Positions 1 to 8,956 of a stretch of DNA of 64,000 nucleotides are shown here, in pieces. The position numbers and the translations under genes are program-made. The notes beneath the pieces are model-generated. The model was not told the origin of the DNA, ran no database searches, and saw nothing but the letters and a program-made list of their open reading frames with translations. Location: contig NZ_CP044972.1 in NCBI RefSeq assembly GCF_010104355.1, forward strand, positions 558,001-622,000. Reading direction: 5' to 3'. This stretch comes from Hydrogenophaga sp. PBL-H3 (lineage in GTDB: Bacteria > Pseudomonadota > Gammaproteobacteria > Burkholderiales > Burkholderiaceae_C). How positions within the stretch are numbered: the first letter of the stretch is position 1; every line of letters begins with the position of its first letter.

Positions 1-354
1 GTCGCGCCGGAAGCTGCCGTAAGCACACTGCATCAAACGGTAGCCACCGTCGCCACTCTCTTGCTCGATACGCTTTTCACCGGAGACACTGAGCAGGTCA
101 CCGTCGATATCGATCTGCAGGTCTTCACGGTTCATGCCGGGCAGTTCCATGCGCACGATGATGCGGTCGTCCTCCACCCGAAGGTCGGCGAATACCAGCC
201 CCCAGGCTGCGCCGGCCTTGTTGTCCGGCGCAGCGTCGTGGCGGAAACGCGTAAGCGCCCCGCCAGCGCGCCGACGCAGGTCACGCCAACCTTCTGCCAG
301 CGAAGCCCACGCGTGTTGCACGCCCTGTCGCCAAGGTGCTGTGAGCGTGTTCAT
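1..354 (-). CDS. Hsp20/alpha-crystallin small heat-shock protein (partial)
   Basis: ATP-independent holdase-type small chaperone of the cytoplasm. Read from the ATG at 354, the 118 visible residues show an arginine-rich N-terminal arm and then an alpha-crystallin core (RVEDDRIIVRMELPGM, DLLSVSGEKR). The C-terminus lies beyond the left window edge. It follows the Hsp20 gene at 359-787 by 4 bp on the same strand, so the two are probably co-transcribed. The pairing of two divergent Hsp20 proteins suggests mixed oligomers, which is an inference. The family call is firm; the full length is unknown. Confidence 0.9.
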   Translation of the reverse strand, partial: MNTLTAPWRQGVQHAWASLAEGWRDLRRRAGGALTRFRHDAAPDNKAGAAWGLVFADLRVEDDRIIVRMELPGMNREDLQIDIDGDLLSVSGEKRIEQESGDGGYRLMQCAYGSFRRD

Positions 355-358
355 GGCG

Positions 359-787
359 TCACTGAACCGCTATGCGCTTGCTGGAGGTGTCGGCCTTCTT
401 GGGCAGGGTCAGCGCCAGGATGCCGTCCTGGTAGCTGGCCTGCACCTTGGCTTCATCCACCGGACAGGCCAGTGTGAAGCTGCGGCTGGCGTAGCCCTCC
501 TGGCGTTCCTGGCGCAGCATGCGACCACCGTTGTCCTTTTCTTGCTTTTCCGTCTTCACCTCGGCGCTGATGGTGACCACGTTACCGTCGACGCGCACGT
601 CGATGTCGTCCTTCTTCACGCCGGGAATCTCGGCCTTGACGGCGTAGCTGCCGTTCTGCTCGGAGAGATCGAGCTTGATGCGCGGCGCGGCTTCCGGCAT
701 CTCGAAGCGCCATGGGCGCATGAGAGAACGGAAGGTGTCGTCGAAGGGGTCGAGGGCGAACGGGTCAATGGTGCGAAGTTCATTCAT
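359..787 (-). CDS. Hsp20/alpha-crystallin family small heat-shock protein
   Basis: Small heat-shock protein of 142 residues, the usual length for the family. The alpha-crystallin domain is clear: KLDLSEQNGSYAVKAEIPGV near residue 45, then VVTISAEVKTEKQEK, and a C-terminal region ending in a DGILALTLPKK strand. The start at 787 (MNELRTIDPF) is chosen over an upstream ATG because an AAGGAG ribosome binding site lies just before it and the upstream extension looks non-coding. The next minus-strand gene 4 bp downstream is a second Hsp20. A weak FNR-like dyad lies about 110 bp upstream (895-908). Confidence 0.95.
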   Translation of the reverse strand: MNELRTIDPFALDPFDDTFRSLMRPWRFEMPEAAPRIKLDLSEQNGSYAVKAEIPGVKKDDIDVRVDGNVVTISAEVKTEKQEKDNGGRMLRQERQEGYASRSFTLACPVDEAKVQASYQDGILALTLPKKADTSSKRIAVQ

Positions 788-937
788 GGTGATGCTCCTT
801 GAGAACAGTGAAAGAGGGACGCCCGCCGGGGCCAGATGCATTCGGCGCGGTGCCGACGCCAGAGCCATGTTGCGCCGGTAGCGTCCCCCCGCCATTGAGT
901 CAACGCAATGCAGGGACACGCAACCACTGGCGCTTCA

Positions 938-1399
938 TCAGGCCCGCTCGCGTCGCTCGCGCAGGGCTTCGGTCTCGATCACGGATGCCATCTCGCGCAG
1001 CTGCTCGGCCAACAGGGCAAGCACGTCGTCCAGCGTCACCAGGCCGACCAGTACCCCTTGCGATGTGACCACCGGCAGGCGGCGAATGCCCTTGCGGCGT
1101 ATGGTCACGAGCATGTCCTTGACCGAGTCGTCTTCCAGTGCGCTGATGAGTTCACGGCTCATCACATCGCCCACGGTGAGCTGGGTGGCATCGAGTTCGC
1201 GCGCAACCACGGCGGTCACGATGTCGCGGTCGGTGAGCATGCCCACCACCAGGCGGCCCGCGCCGGTCTCGTCGACCACGACCAGGCAACCCACATGCCG
1301 TCTGCGCATGAGCTGCGCGGCCTGCACCAGCGACAGGTCGCGCTCGGCGAACACCACGATGCGGTTGCAGACATCGCCTGCCAGCATTTTTTCACGCAT
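938..1399 (-). CDS. CBS-domain protein (tandem CBS pair)
   Basis: A 153-residue stand-alone Bateman module. CBS 1 covers about residues 8-65 (VVFAERDLSLVQAAQLM, GCLVVVDETG, VGMLTDRDIV) and CBS 2 about 75-135 (VKDMLVTIRRKGIRRLPVV, VGLVTLDDVL). Such pairs bind adenine nucleotides and often act as energy-state sensors; no catalytic domain is attached. The ATG at 1399 is chosen because GGAGAG precedes it. It lies 48 bp downstream of the BON gene on the same strand, probably in one transcript. Membership of the stress cluster is the only hint of its partner. Confidence 0.92.
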   Translation of the reverse strand: MREKMLAGDVCNRIVVFAERDLSLVQAAQLMRRRHVGCLVVVDETGAGRLVVGMLTDRDIVTAVVARELDATQLTVGDVMSRELISALEDDSVKDMLVTIRRKGIRRLPVVTSQGVLVGLVTLDDVLALLAEQLREMASVIETEALRERRERA

Positions 1400-1447
1400 G
1401 TTGCTCTCCGGCCCGGGTGGACGAGACAAGGCCGCAGCGGTCCTGGT

Positions 1448-2101
1448 TCAAGGGCTGATGCGCAGTTCGTTGTCGACCCGCGTGATGCCCGGCGCCGACC
1501 AGGCCGCGCCCTGAGCCGCCACACGCTCGGCCAACGAATGCACGGAGCCCCGCAGCACGGAGGTGGAGCCGTTGACATGCACCTCGATCCCCTTGGCCTC
1601 GCGCTCGGCCTGGCGTGTGAGCGCATCCCGGATACGTTTGCCGATGTTGTCCGGCGCGATTCGGGGTTTGAGCACGATGGCGTTGTTGACACCCACTACA
1701 CCGACCAGCGGCCGCACCAGGTTGGCGGCGGCAGCGCGCTGAAACTCCCAGTCGACTTCACCAGTGAGGGTGACCCAGCCTTTCTCGACCTTCACCTGAA
1801 TGCGCTCGGCCGGCACCGAGCTGTGCCATTGGAATGCAGTCTCCACGGCGTGGGCGATTTCGGAATCGCTGCGTGCGCTGCCGGCCGTCAGCTTGACGTC
1901 GATCTCGATCGCCACGGCGCGCACGCCCGCCACGCGCTGCGCCACCTTCTCCACCTCGTACTTCTCCACGAACGTGTTCAGGTGCCCCGAGAGCGTCACC
2001 ACACCGTCCTTCACCGCCACACCCACTTCGGCCGCGTTGATCGAGGGATCCCATTCGAGCTCGGCTTCCACGTCCTTCTTAAGTTGCGCATCGGATTTCA
2101 T
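1448..2101 (-). CDS. BON-domain protein with three BON repeats
   Basis: A 217-residue protein made of three BON units, at roughly residues 4-75, 78-145 and 148-216. Each shows the glycine-bounded GVVTLSG / WVTLTGEV / TSVLRGSV strand. BON domains are thought to bind membranes or ligands and occur in osmotic-shock proteins such as OsmY. No signal peptide is seen from the ATG at 2101, so the protein may be cytoplasmic. That start has an AAAGG site and matches the N-terminus of the short fragment at 5957-6076. The gene sits directly downstream of a strong intrinsic terminator (2139-2177) with only 37 bp between, so it depends on read-through or on conditional termination. Confidence 0.9.
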   Translation of the reverse strand: MKSDAQLKKDVEAELEWDPSINAAEVGVAVKDGVVTLSGHLNTFVEKYEVEKVAQRVAGVRAVAIEIDVKLTAGSARSDSEIAHAVETAFQWHSSVPAERIQVKVEKGWVTLTGEVDWEFQRAAAANLVRPLVGVVGVNNAIVLKPRIAPDNIGKRIRDALTRQAEREAKGIEVHVNGSTSVLRGSVHSLAERVAAQGAAWSAPGITRVDNELRISP

Positions 2102-2138
2102 GTCTGACCTTTCTGCTGGATCGTTGGAGGGGTTCCGG

Positions 2139-2177
2139 AAAAAAGATGGCCCGCCATCCTTACGGAGGGCGGGCCAT
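2139..2177 (-). terminator. Strong intrinsic terminator upstream of the BON gene
   Basis: Read on the minus strand, a perfect 10-bp stem (ATGGCCCGCC / GGCGGGCCAT) with three more inner pairs and a GTAA tetraloop is followed by C and six Ts. It lies downstream of the FNR-like box at 2363-2378 and 37 bp before the BON start codon. There is not enough room for a separate BON promoter after it. Confidence 0.85.
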
Positions 2178-2329
2178 GGTGAAGGTCCCCGGCGATGCCC
2201 TCTCGGGTGTAGCCGGTCTGAGGTTGCCTTCATCCCTCAGAGCGTGGGAAACACACTCTGAAAACGCCCCCCTCAGGGGGAATCCTCACCTGTCCTTTGT
2301 GTTCCGGTTCTATCCGGAGCAACATCGGC
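2139..2329 (-). ncRNA. Candidate FNR/ANR-linked small RNA or regulatory leader
   Basis: A class II FNR-type promoter with its site centred at -41.5 would place the start near 2329. A CACACT sequence falls at the -10 position (2336-2341). Transcription would run through two small dyads (TCCGG-N6-CCGGA at 2304-2319; CCCCC-TCA-GGGGG near 2267-2279) to the intrinsic terminator at 2139-2177, giving an RNA of about 190 nt. No convincing ORF lies in the interval. It could be a free sRNA, analogous in logic to E. coli FnrS though no sequence similarity is claimed, or a leader controlling the BON-CBS genes. The ends are predicted only. Confidence 0.4.
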
Positions 2330-2362
2330 AATTGCAGTGTGCGCAATCCCGGTGGCGGGCCG

Positions 2363-2378
2363 ATTGAGCATGCTCAAT
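2363..2378. promoter_or_regulatory. FNR/ANR-like palindrome
   Basis: ATTGAGCATGCTCAAT is a perfect 16-bp palindrome. The core TTGAG-N4-CTCAA differs from the FNR consensus TTGAT-N4-ATCAA at one position in each half-site. It lies just past the hss stop codon, upstream of the candidate small RNA and the BON gene. Confidence 0.6.
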
Positions 2379-2384
2379 GAAGCT

Positions 2385-3803
2385 TCATGCCATGCGGAAG
2401 TTGAGGAATTGCCAGGGGTCGCTGGTGTCTTGCGGCTGCTCGAACAGTCGACCGGCCCGGGCCAGAGGCTGCCAGTCGCTGAACACGCCGCGCACATCGC
2501 CCAGGTAGGGAGTGCACAGGCTCAGAATCTCGTCGAACGGCAGCACGTCAGGCTCCACCACACCTTCGTTCGGATGGCGCATCGCCCAGACAACGCCGGC
2601 CAGCACGCCGGCGGCCACCTGCAGCGTGGTGGCACTGTTGTCCGGACACAGTGCACGCGCTGCGTCGATGGTGAGCAGCGAACCCAGCCAGTAGCTGTTG
2701 CGGCCATGCCCCATGAGCAGCACCCCCAGTTCGTCATGCCCTTCGATGATGTCGTCGCGCAGGATGCGCCGGGCCGCCTGCGGCTCCCCATCGCGCCCGA
2801 CCCATTCGTGCAGGGAGAGCACCGCATCGTCACACGGGTGGTAGGCGTAGTGCACCGTGGGCCGGTAGTTGGGGCGTTCTGGATCGCCCAGGGTGAGGTG
2901 ATCGGCGATCGAGATCGACTCGCCGTGCGTGACCAGAAAGGCCTGCTGGGGCCCGGCCAGCGGGGTCCAGCTGCGCACCCGTGTGGTGGCACCGGGACGC
3001 CTGAGGTAGATCGCCGCAGAAGAGCCCTCTGTGTGCCGGCAGGCGTCCGTCGGCCAGTGCCGTTCGTGGCTGCCCCAGCCGAGTTCGGCGGGCTGGCCGG
3101 CCTCGGACATGAAGCCGTGCACCGACCAGGTGTTGACGAACTCGCCGGGGCGCTTGCGCTCGCGGCCGGTCTGGGTGTCGCGCTCGGCGATGTGGATCAC
3201 GCGCACCCCCAGGCGCTGCGCCAGCTGAGCCCATCCCTCGCGGTCGGGCGGGCGGGTGTGCTCCGGCAGGCAGGCCTGCGCGATGTCCAGTAAGGCCTGT
3301 TTGACCCAGTGCGACACCAGTCCCGGGTTGGCGCCATGGGTCAGCAAGGCCGTGGGCTGGACGGCGCCGGGGCGGCGCAGGGCCAGGGCCTGTTCGCGCA
3401 GGGCGTGGTTGGTGCGCTGCTCCAACGTGAGCGCGGGGTCGGTGTAGCCACCGGCCCAGGGTTCGATGCAGGTGTCGAGGTAGAGCGCGCCGCGCCGCTG
3501 GCACAGCGCGATGAGGTCGATGCTGCTCACATCGACCGACAGGTTGAGCAGAAAGTCGCCCGGCCCCAGCAGGGGCTCGAGCACCTCGGGCAGGTTGCGG
3601 GCTGTCAGCGGTGCCACGCGCAGGTCCACGCCCCGCCCATGGAACAGGCCGGCATCCCGATCGGTTGCCTTGACCACGGTGATCTGTCCCTGCGCCATGC
3701 CGATGTGTCGCAGCAGCAGCGGCAACACCGCCTGACCGATGGCACCGCCCCCGAGCAGCACCAGCCGGCCGTGGAATGTGTGGTGCACCGGCCAGCTGTT
3801 CAT
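2385..3803 (-). CDS. hss: Homospermidine synthase
   Basis: NAD-dependent enzyme that joins putrescine (or spermidine) units into sym-homospermidine. The 472-residue length fits the bacterial family. The N-terminal dinucleotide-binding motif is visible (RLVLLGGGAIGQAVLPLLLR, about residues 13-32). The conserved LNLSVDVSSIDLIALC, LYLDTCIEPW and LTHGANPGLVSHWVKQ segments follow. The start overlaps the stop of the 84-codon gene upstream by 4 bp (ATGA), implying translational coupling and co-transcription with groEL. Its presence in a chaperone cluster suggests a polyamine role in stress survival, which is inference. Confidence 0.9.
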   Translation of the reverse strand: MNSWPVHHTFHGRLVLLGGGAIGQAVLPLLLRHIGMAQGQITVVKATDRDAGLFHGRGVDLRVAPLTARNLPEVLEPLLGPGDFLLNLSVDVSSIDLIALCQRRGALYLDTCIEPWAGGYTDPALTLEQRTNHALREQALALRRPGAVQPTALLTHGANPGLVSHWVKQALLDIAQACLPEHTRPPDREGWAQLAQRLGVRVIHIAERDTQTGRERKRPGEFVNTWSVHGFMSEAGQPAELGWGSHERHWPTDACRHTEGSSAAIYLRRPGATTRVRSWTPLAGPQQAFLVTHGESISIADHLTLGDPERPNYRPTVHYAYHPCDDAVLSLHEWVGRDGEPQAARRILRDDIIEGHDELGVLLMGHGRNSYWLGSLLTIDAARALCPDNSATTLQVAAGVLAGVVWAMRHPNEGVVEPDVLPFDEILSLCTPYLGDVRGVFSDWQPLARAGRLFEQPQDTSDPWQFLNFRMA

Positions 3804-4054
3804 CCGGCCGGGCTCTGCGGCGCGTCGGCACCGGGTGTTCCGGGTTCCAGGAAACCGGACACACCCGGATCGTCACGGTCGGTATGCCCGCCGGTCTCCT
3901 CCGAGCTGGCCGGGTGCGGCAAGGCGCGCTCCATGTCGCTCGAAGCTGTGCGCTGCGGGCGCAGCGCAGCTTCGGGCGCGGCGTTGTCCGGCTGTTCGTC
4001 CTCTCGGAGAGCGCGAGCCGGTTTGCGCCAATGAATGGGTTTGCGCTTGGGCAT
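3800..4054 (-). CDS. Small hydrophilic protein of unknown function
   Basis: An 84-residue protein rich in Pro, Ala, Glu and Asp after a basic N-terminus (MPKRKPIHWRKPARAL). It is predicted by eye to be largely disordered, with no recognised domain. The ATG at 4054 has a GGGAGG site 6-8 nt upstream, better than the ATG at 4078. It is sandwiched between groEL (32 bp) and hss (4-bp overlap), which argues for real translation. No function is assigned. Confidence 0.65.
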   Translation of the reverse strand: MPKRKPIHWRKPARALREDEQPDNAAPEAALRPQRTASSDMERALPHPASSEETGGHTDRDDPGVSGFLEPGTPGADAPQSPAG

Positions 4055-4086
4055 CAGGGCCTCCCGCTGAATCGACACGTGTGGGT

Positions 4087-5721
<1,635 letters not shown>

Positions 5722-5838
5722 GATCGATCCGGTTTCTCAAGAACGGTGGGTTCGTGCACACAAGCCAGCGTTTGCGGCTGTGCGGGCCAAAAACCTGGCC
5801 CTCGAAAGACACCAGCCTAAGGCGGGCATGTCTTGGGG

Positions 5839-5856
5839 CGTTGAGCATGATCAACG
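5839..5856. promoter_or_regulatory. FNR/ANR-like palindrome in divergent promoter region
   Basis: CGTTGAGCATGATCAACG is an inverted repeat with one mismatched pair. The core TTGAG-N4-ATCAA is one base from the FNR consensus. It lies between groEL (minus) and the nitroreductase genes (plus), so it could serve either side. It shares TTGAGCATG with the site at 2363. Confidence 0.6.
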
Positions 5857-5956
5857 TCCCGGAGGGCCGGATGGCGGCAACCACTTGTGCATTGCGCAGA
5901 CTCAATGCATCGAAAAGGCGGCCATCAACAATGACTTGTCCAAGGAGATGACTGTC

Positions 5957-6076
5957 ATGAAAACCCATGCACATCGCAAGCAAGACGTCGAGGCCGGACT
6001 CGAATGGGAGTCAGCGTCGGACGCGGCCCACATCGGCCTGGCGGTGAAATACGGTGTGGTCAAGGCCAACGGCTGA
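5957..6076 (+). pseudogene. N-terminal fragment of a BON-domain protein (39 codons)
   Basis: The 39-residue reading frame MKTHAHRKQDVEAGLEWESA... closely parallels the N-terminus of the BON protein at 1448-2101 (KKDVEAELEWDPSINAAEVG versus RKQDVEAGLEWESASDAAHI). It stops where the first BON strand would continue. An AAGGAG site precedes it, and its stop lies 1 nt before the nitroreductase ATG. It may be a decayed duplicate, or a retained mini-ORF that couples translation into the nitroreductase. The similarity is seen directly; the decay history is inferred. Confidence 0.6.
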
Positions 6077-6077
6077 C

Positions 6078-6680
6078 ATGGGACAGATCGCACTCGACCT
6101 GCAGTCCGACCTGTTCGTGCTGCCCGCGCCCGTGGTGGCACCACAGATCGCGCTGGCCGAGGCGCTGCGTCAGCGGCGTTCGGTCCGCGCGTATTCCACC
6201 GAAGCCGTGTCGGCGGAGATGCTCTCGGCCCTTCTCTGGGCCGCCTTCGGCATCAACCGGCCGTCCACCCACCACCGCACGGCGCCGTCGGCACGCAACT
6301 GGCAGGAAATCGACATTTTCGTGGTGCTGGCCCAGGGCAGCTACCGCTTCGACGCGCACAACCATCGGCTCGACCTGGTGAAGGCCGAGGACCTGCGCGG
6401 TGCCACCGGCACGCAGGACTTTGTGGGCGAGGCCCCGGTGAACCTGGTGTACGTGGCGAACTTCGACCGCATGACCGGTGCTACGGACGAAGAGCGGCAT
6501 TTCCTCGCGGGGGCCGACGCCGGCTGCATCGCCCAGAACGTTTACTTGTACTGCGCCGGCACGGGCATGGCCACCGTGGTGCGGGGCCTGATGGACCGTC
6601 GGCAACTCGCTGGCGATCTGGGTCTGCGGCCCACCCAGCGCATCGTGCTGGCCCAGACGGTGGGTTGGGCCGCCGTCTGA
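6078..6680 (+). CDS. Nitroreductase-family flavoprotein
   Basis: A 200-residue member of the FMN-dependent nitroreductase superfamily. The typical N-terminal ALRQRRSVRAYSTEAVSAEM motif, which contacts the flavin phosphate, lies near residues 30-50. It is followed by LLWAAFGINRP and a C-terminal GADAGCIAQNVYLYCAGTGM helix. The physiological substrate cannot be read from the sequence. The ATG at 6078 is chosen because the upstream extension overlaps the BON fragment. It probably forms a unit with the PNPOx-like gene 22 bp downstream, under the FNR-like site at 5839. Confidence 0.88.
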   Translation: MGQIALDLQSDLFVLPAPVVAPQIALAEALRQRRSVRAYSTEAVSAEMLSALLWAAFGINRPSTHHRTAPSARNWQEIDIFVVLAQGSYRFDAHNHRLDLVKAEDLRGATGTQDFVGEAPVNLVYVANFDRMTGATDEERHFLAGADAGCIAQNVYLYCAGTGMATVVRGLMDRRQLAGDLGLRPTQRIVLAQTVGWAAV

Positions 6681-6702
6681 ACTCACTGGGAGCAGTGCAG
6701 CC

Positions 6703-7161
6703 ATGGATACCGCGATTCGAAACAAAATCTTGGAGCTTCTGGAGCAGCACCGGATCATGACGGTGGCGACACTGCGCCCCGACGGTTGGCCCCAGGCCAC
6801 CACCGTGGGCTACGTGAACAAGGACCTAACGCTTTACTTCCTGTGCGGCCTGGAAAGCCAGAAAGCGAACAACCTGATGCGGGACGATCGGATCTCGCTG
6901 ACGATCGACCACGACACACCGGAACTGATGGTGATCACTGGCCTGTCCATGGCCGCACGCGCCCGGGTGGTGCACGACCGCGCAGAGGCAGAGGAGGCCT
7001 TGCGCCTGATGCCGCTGAGGTACCCGCAATCGCAGAGGCAACCGCTGCCCTTCAAGATGCCGACGCCGGACGAGGTCCGCATCTTCCGAGTGACGCCGCT
7101 CCTCATTTCCGTGCTGGACTACAAGAAGGGATTCGGGCACACGGATCTGGTGGTCTGTTGA
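6703..7161 (+). CDS. Pyridoxamine 5'-phosphate oxidase-like flavin-binding protein
   Basis: A 152-residue split-barrel protein of the PNPOx-like superfamily. Seen in order: RIMTVATLRPDGWPQATTVG (residues 17-36), VNKDLTLYFLC, SQKANNLMRDDRISLTID, and GLSMAARARVV. Such proteins bind FMN, F420 or heme and reduce small substrates; the exact cofactor is not clear here. It probably belongs to the same transcript as the nitroreductase, giving a two-flavoprotein module within the stress cluster. Confidence 0.85.
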   Translation: MDTAIRNKILELLEQHRIMTVATLRPDGWPQATTVGYVNKDLTLYFLCGLESQKANNLMRDDRISLTIDHDTPELMVITGLSMAARARVVHDRAEAEEALRLMPLRYPQSQRQPLPFKMPTPDEVRIFRVTPLLISVLDYKKGFGHTDLVVC

Positions 7162-7206
7162 TGGAGGTGCTGGACGGCGGGAAGTAGGCCTGTGGATCAT
7201 GGGGCA

Positions 7207-8796
7207 TCAGTTACGGTCTGGTCGTGATGGTGCTGCGGGACGCATCAACAGGGCGGCTTCGAGCAGGCGGTCGTGGCCATAGATGTCCTCGAAAAAATGC
7301 ATGCGCCCTTCCTTGAAGAGTGCCGTGCCGTAGGCGATGAGCACCGGCACTGGTTCGGCCAGGCGCACGGTCGATGACGTGCCCAGGGCCATGGCTTCGA
7401 CGATGGCGGGTTCGCTCCACCCGGGCATGCCTTCCATCACGAACGAGGCGAGGTCCACCGGCCGTTCCACCCGGATGCACCCGTGGCTGAAATCGCGCCG
7501 CTCGCGTTCGAAGAGGCTGACAGAAGGGGTGTGGTGCAGGAAGATGCCCTCGCTGTTGGGAAACACGAACTTGATGTCACCCAGCGCGTTGCGCGGGCCG
7601 GGTCGCTGGCGGATGCGCAGGGCGCCCGCCATCACGGCATCGAGACTGGCAGCGCTCAGGCTGGTCTCGACCTGACCGGCGGGTGTGACGAACTCGAAGC
7701 CCTCACGGTCGAAGTAGCCCGGGTCGCGCCGCAGGCGGGGCACCGTCTCCTCGCGTGCGATCGACGATGGCACGTTCCAGTAGGGACTGAACTCAATGTA
7801 GCGCATGTCGACATCGATGAGCGGGGTGCGGGTATCCAGCGCCTTGCCGACTATGACCTTCATGCTCCGGCGCACGCGGATGCGGCCGTCTTGCACTTCG
7901 TAGGCACGCAGGACGAATTCGGGCACGTTGATGACCACCATGCGCCGCGCCTGCAGCACCGGCGTCCAGCGCAGGCGCTCGAGGTTCAGTCGGATCTGGC
8001 GCGCCCGCGCCTCCGGCGTGACCTCCAGCTGGGCCAGTGTGGCCCTGCCGATCACCCCGTCGACTGTCAAGCCGTGCCGCCGCTGGAACGCCTGCACAGC
8101 CTCCATGAGCACGCCTTCGTAAAGCGCGGGTATCGGCACCGCGGGAGGCAGGTCGCCGAGCAGCGCCAGGCGCTGCGACAGCGGCAGGCGCTGCGACAGC
8201 GGCACAAGCCCCGTCCAGGGCTGCCCGGGTTCAAGCTTGCGCGTGAGACCCTGACGCGCCAGCGGCAGCGCCGGCAGCGGCTGCTGCCAGGCCGGGTGGC
8301 CCGTCCAAGCGCGGTACTGCGCCAGGGCCTCGCGCAGGCGCTCGTGCTGCGACACCTGGGGCGCCGCATGGCGCACGGCATCTTCCAGGCGTCCGGCCAC
8401 CAGCGCGCGCTGCAGTTCGGCGCCGACATCGAACCCGTTGCGCTGCGGCATGCGGTATTTCTGGTAGATCTGGCGTGGGTCGATCCGACCCATGTGCAGG
8501 TCGTTCAGGTAGCTCTCCATGGCGTTGGTGATCGCCTGCGCCAGCAGTTCCCGCCCCGGGACGGCACCGGGCCGGCGCATCGCAGCATCAATGGCCGATG
8601 CGAGTGCATCGACCCCATAGTCCTGCGGATCCAGCCCGTGGCTGGGCGCATCGCGCAATAGCGCCAGCGCCTGCATCGCAGGCAGTCCCAGACGGTCGCC
8701 GTCGAACCAGGAGGGGTCTGCGGCAGACGCCGCGCCTGCCCAGCACAGCGTGAAGGCGCAGAGCAGCTGTTTCCAGCCCTGCCGGGTGACTCGCAT
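7207..8796 (-). CDS. YcbB-type L,D-transpeptidase
   Basis: Periplasmic enzyme that forms 3-3 peptidoglycan cross-links. It has 529 residues with a Sec signal peptide (LLCAFTLCWAGAASAA). The N-terminal scaffold region is followed by a peptidoglycan-binding repeat (RRHGLTVDGVIGRATLAQL near residue 240). The YkuD catalytic domain has the nucleophile motif SHGCIRVERP near residue 430. Length and domain order match YcbB/LdtD. No good ribosome binding site precedes the ATG at 8796. A Shine-Dalgarno-led ORF starting at 8956 overlaps it out of frame and may feed ribosomes into it. Confidence 0.93.
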   Translation of the reverse strand: MRVTRQGWKQLLCAFTLCWAGAASAADPSWFDGDRLGLPAMQALALLRDAPSHGLDPQDYGVDALASAIDAAMRRPGAVPGRELLAQAITNAMESYLNDLHMGRIDPRQIYQKYRMPQRNGFDVGAELQRALVAGRLEDAVRHAAPQVSQHERLREALAQYRAWTGHPAWQQPLPALPLARQGLTRKLEPGQPWTGLVPLSQRLPLSQRLALLGDLPPAVPIPALYEGVLMEAVQAFQRRHGLTVDGVIGRATLAQLEVTPEARARQIRLNLERLRWTPVLQARRMVVINVPEFVLRAYEVQDGRIRVRRSMKVIVGKALDTRTPLIDVDMRYIEFSPYWNVPSSIAREETVPRLRRDPGYFDREGFEFVTPAGQVETSLSAASLDAVMAGALRIRQRPGPRNALGDIKFVFPNSEGIFLHHTPSVSLFERERRDFSHGCIRVERPVDLASFVMEGMPGWSEPAIVEAMALGTSSTVRLAEPVPVLIAYGTALFKEGRMHFFEDIYGHDRLLEAALLMRPAAPSRPDRN

Positions 8797-8956
8797 TAGC
8801 CAGAGAGCAAGGGGCCTTGTCGACCGCCTTCAGGTACTGGACCAGTCTTTCGTGAAGATTGTTGGTGTTGGCGCTTTCGGTTGTGATCAACCCTGCAGTC
8901 GAGCTGCTGGTGATGTCCTGCAGGGTTGAGGCCCTTGAGTGAAGCTTGGTGTTCAT
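8588..8956 (-). CDS. Possible leader ORF upstream of the L,D-transpeptidase
   Basis: The ATG at 8956 has an unusually strong GGAGGAGGG site 6 nt before it and opens a 122-codon frame (MNTKLHSRASTLQDITSSST...). About 53 codons lie upstream of the transpeptidase gene; the rest overlaps its 5' end in another frame and reads like a shadow. The N-terminal part is Ser/Thr/Asn-rich with no recognised domain. It could be a genuine leader peptide, a decayed gene, or chance. Low confidence. Confidence 0.3.
   Translation of the reverse strand: MNTKLHSRASTLQDITSSSTAGLITTESANTNNLHERLVQYLKAVDKAPCSLANASHPAGLETAALRLHAVLGRRGVCRRPLLVRRRPSGTACDAGAGAIARCAQPRAGSAGLWGRCTRIGH
8888..8928. repeat. Inverted repeat in the transpeptidase leader
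   Basis: Perfect 11-bp arms (CAACCCTGCAG / CTGCAGGGTTG) are separated by 19 nt. It lies inside the leader ORF about 92 bp upstream of the L,D-transpeptidase start. It could be an RNA hairpin or an operator. No T-tract follows, so it is not an intrinsic terminator. Confidence 0.5.

Noticed and set aside
61..802. Plus-strand reading frames across the Hsp20 genes
   Set aside because: They are shadows of two clear alpha-crystallin genes on the minus strand and match no family.
895..908. Third FNR-like site upstream of the Hsp20 genes
   Set aside because: TTGAG-N4-CGCAA has only one good half-site; it is noted as weak support and not annotated.
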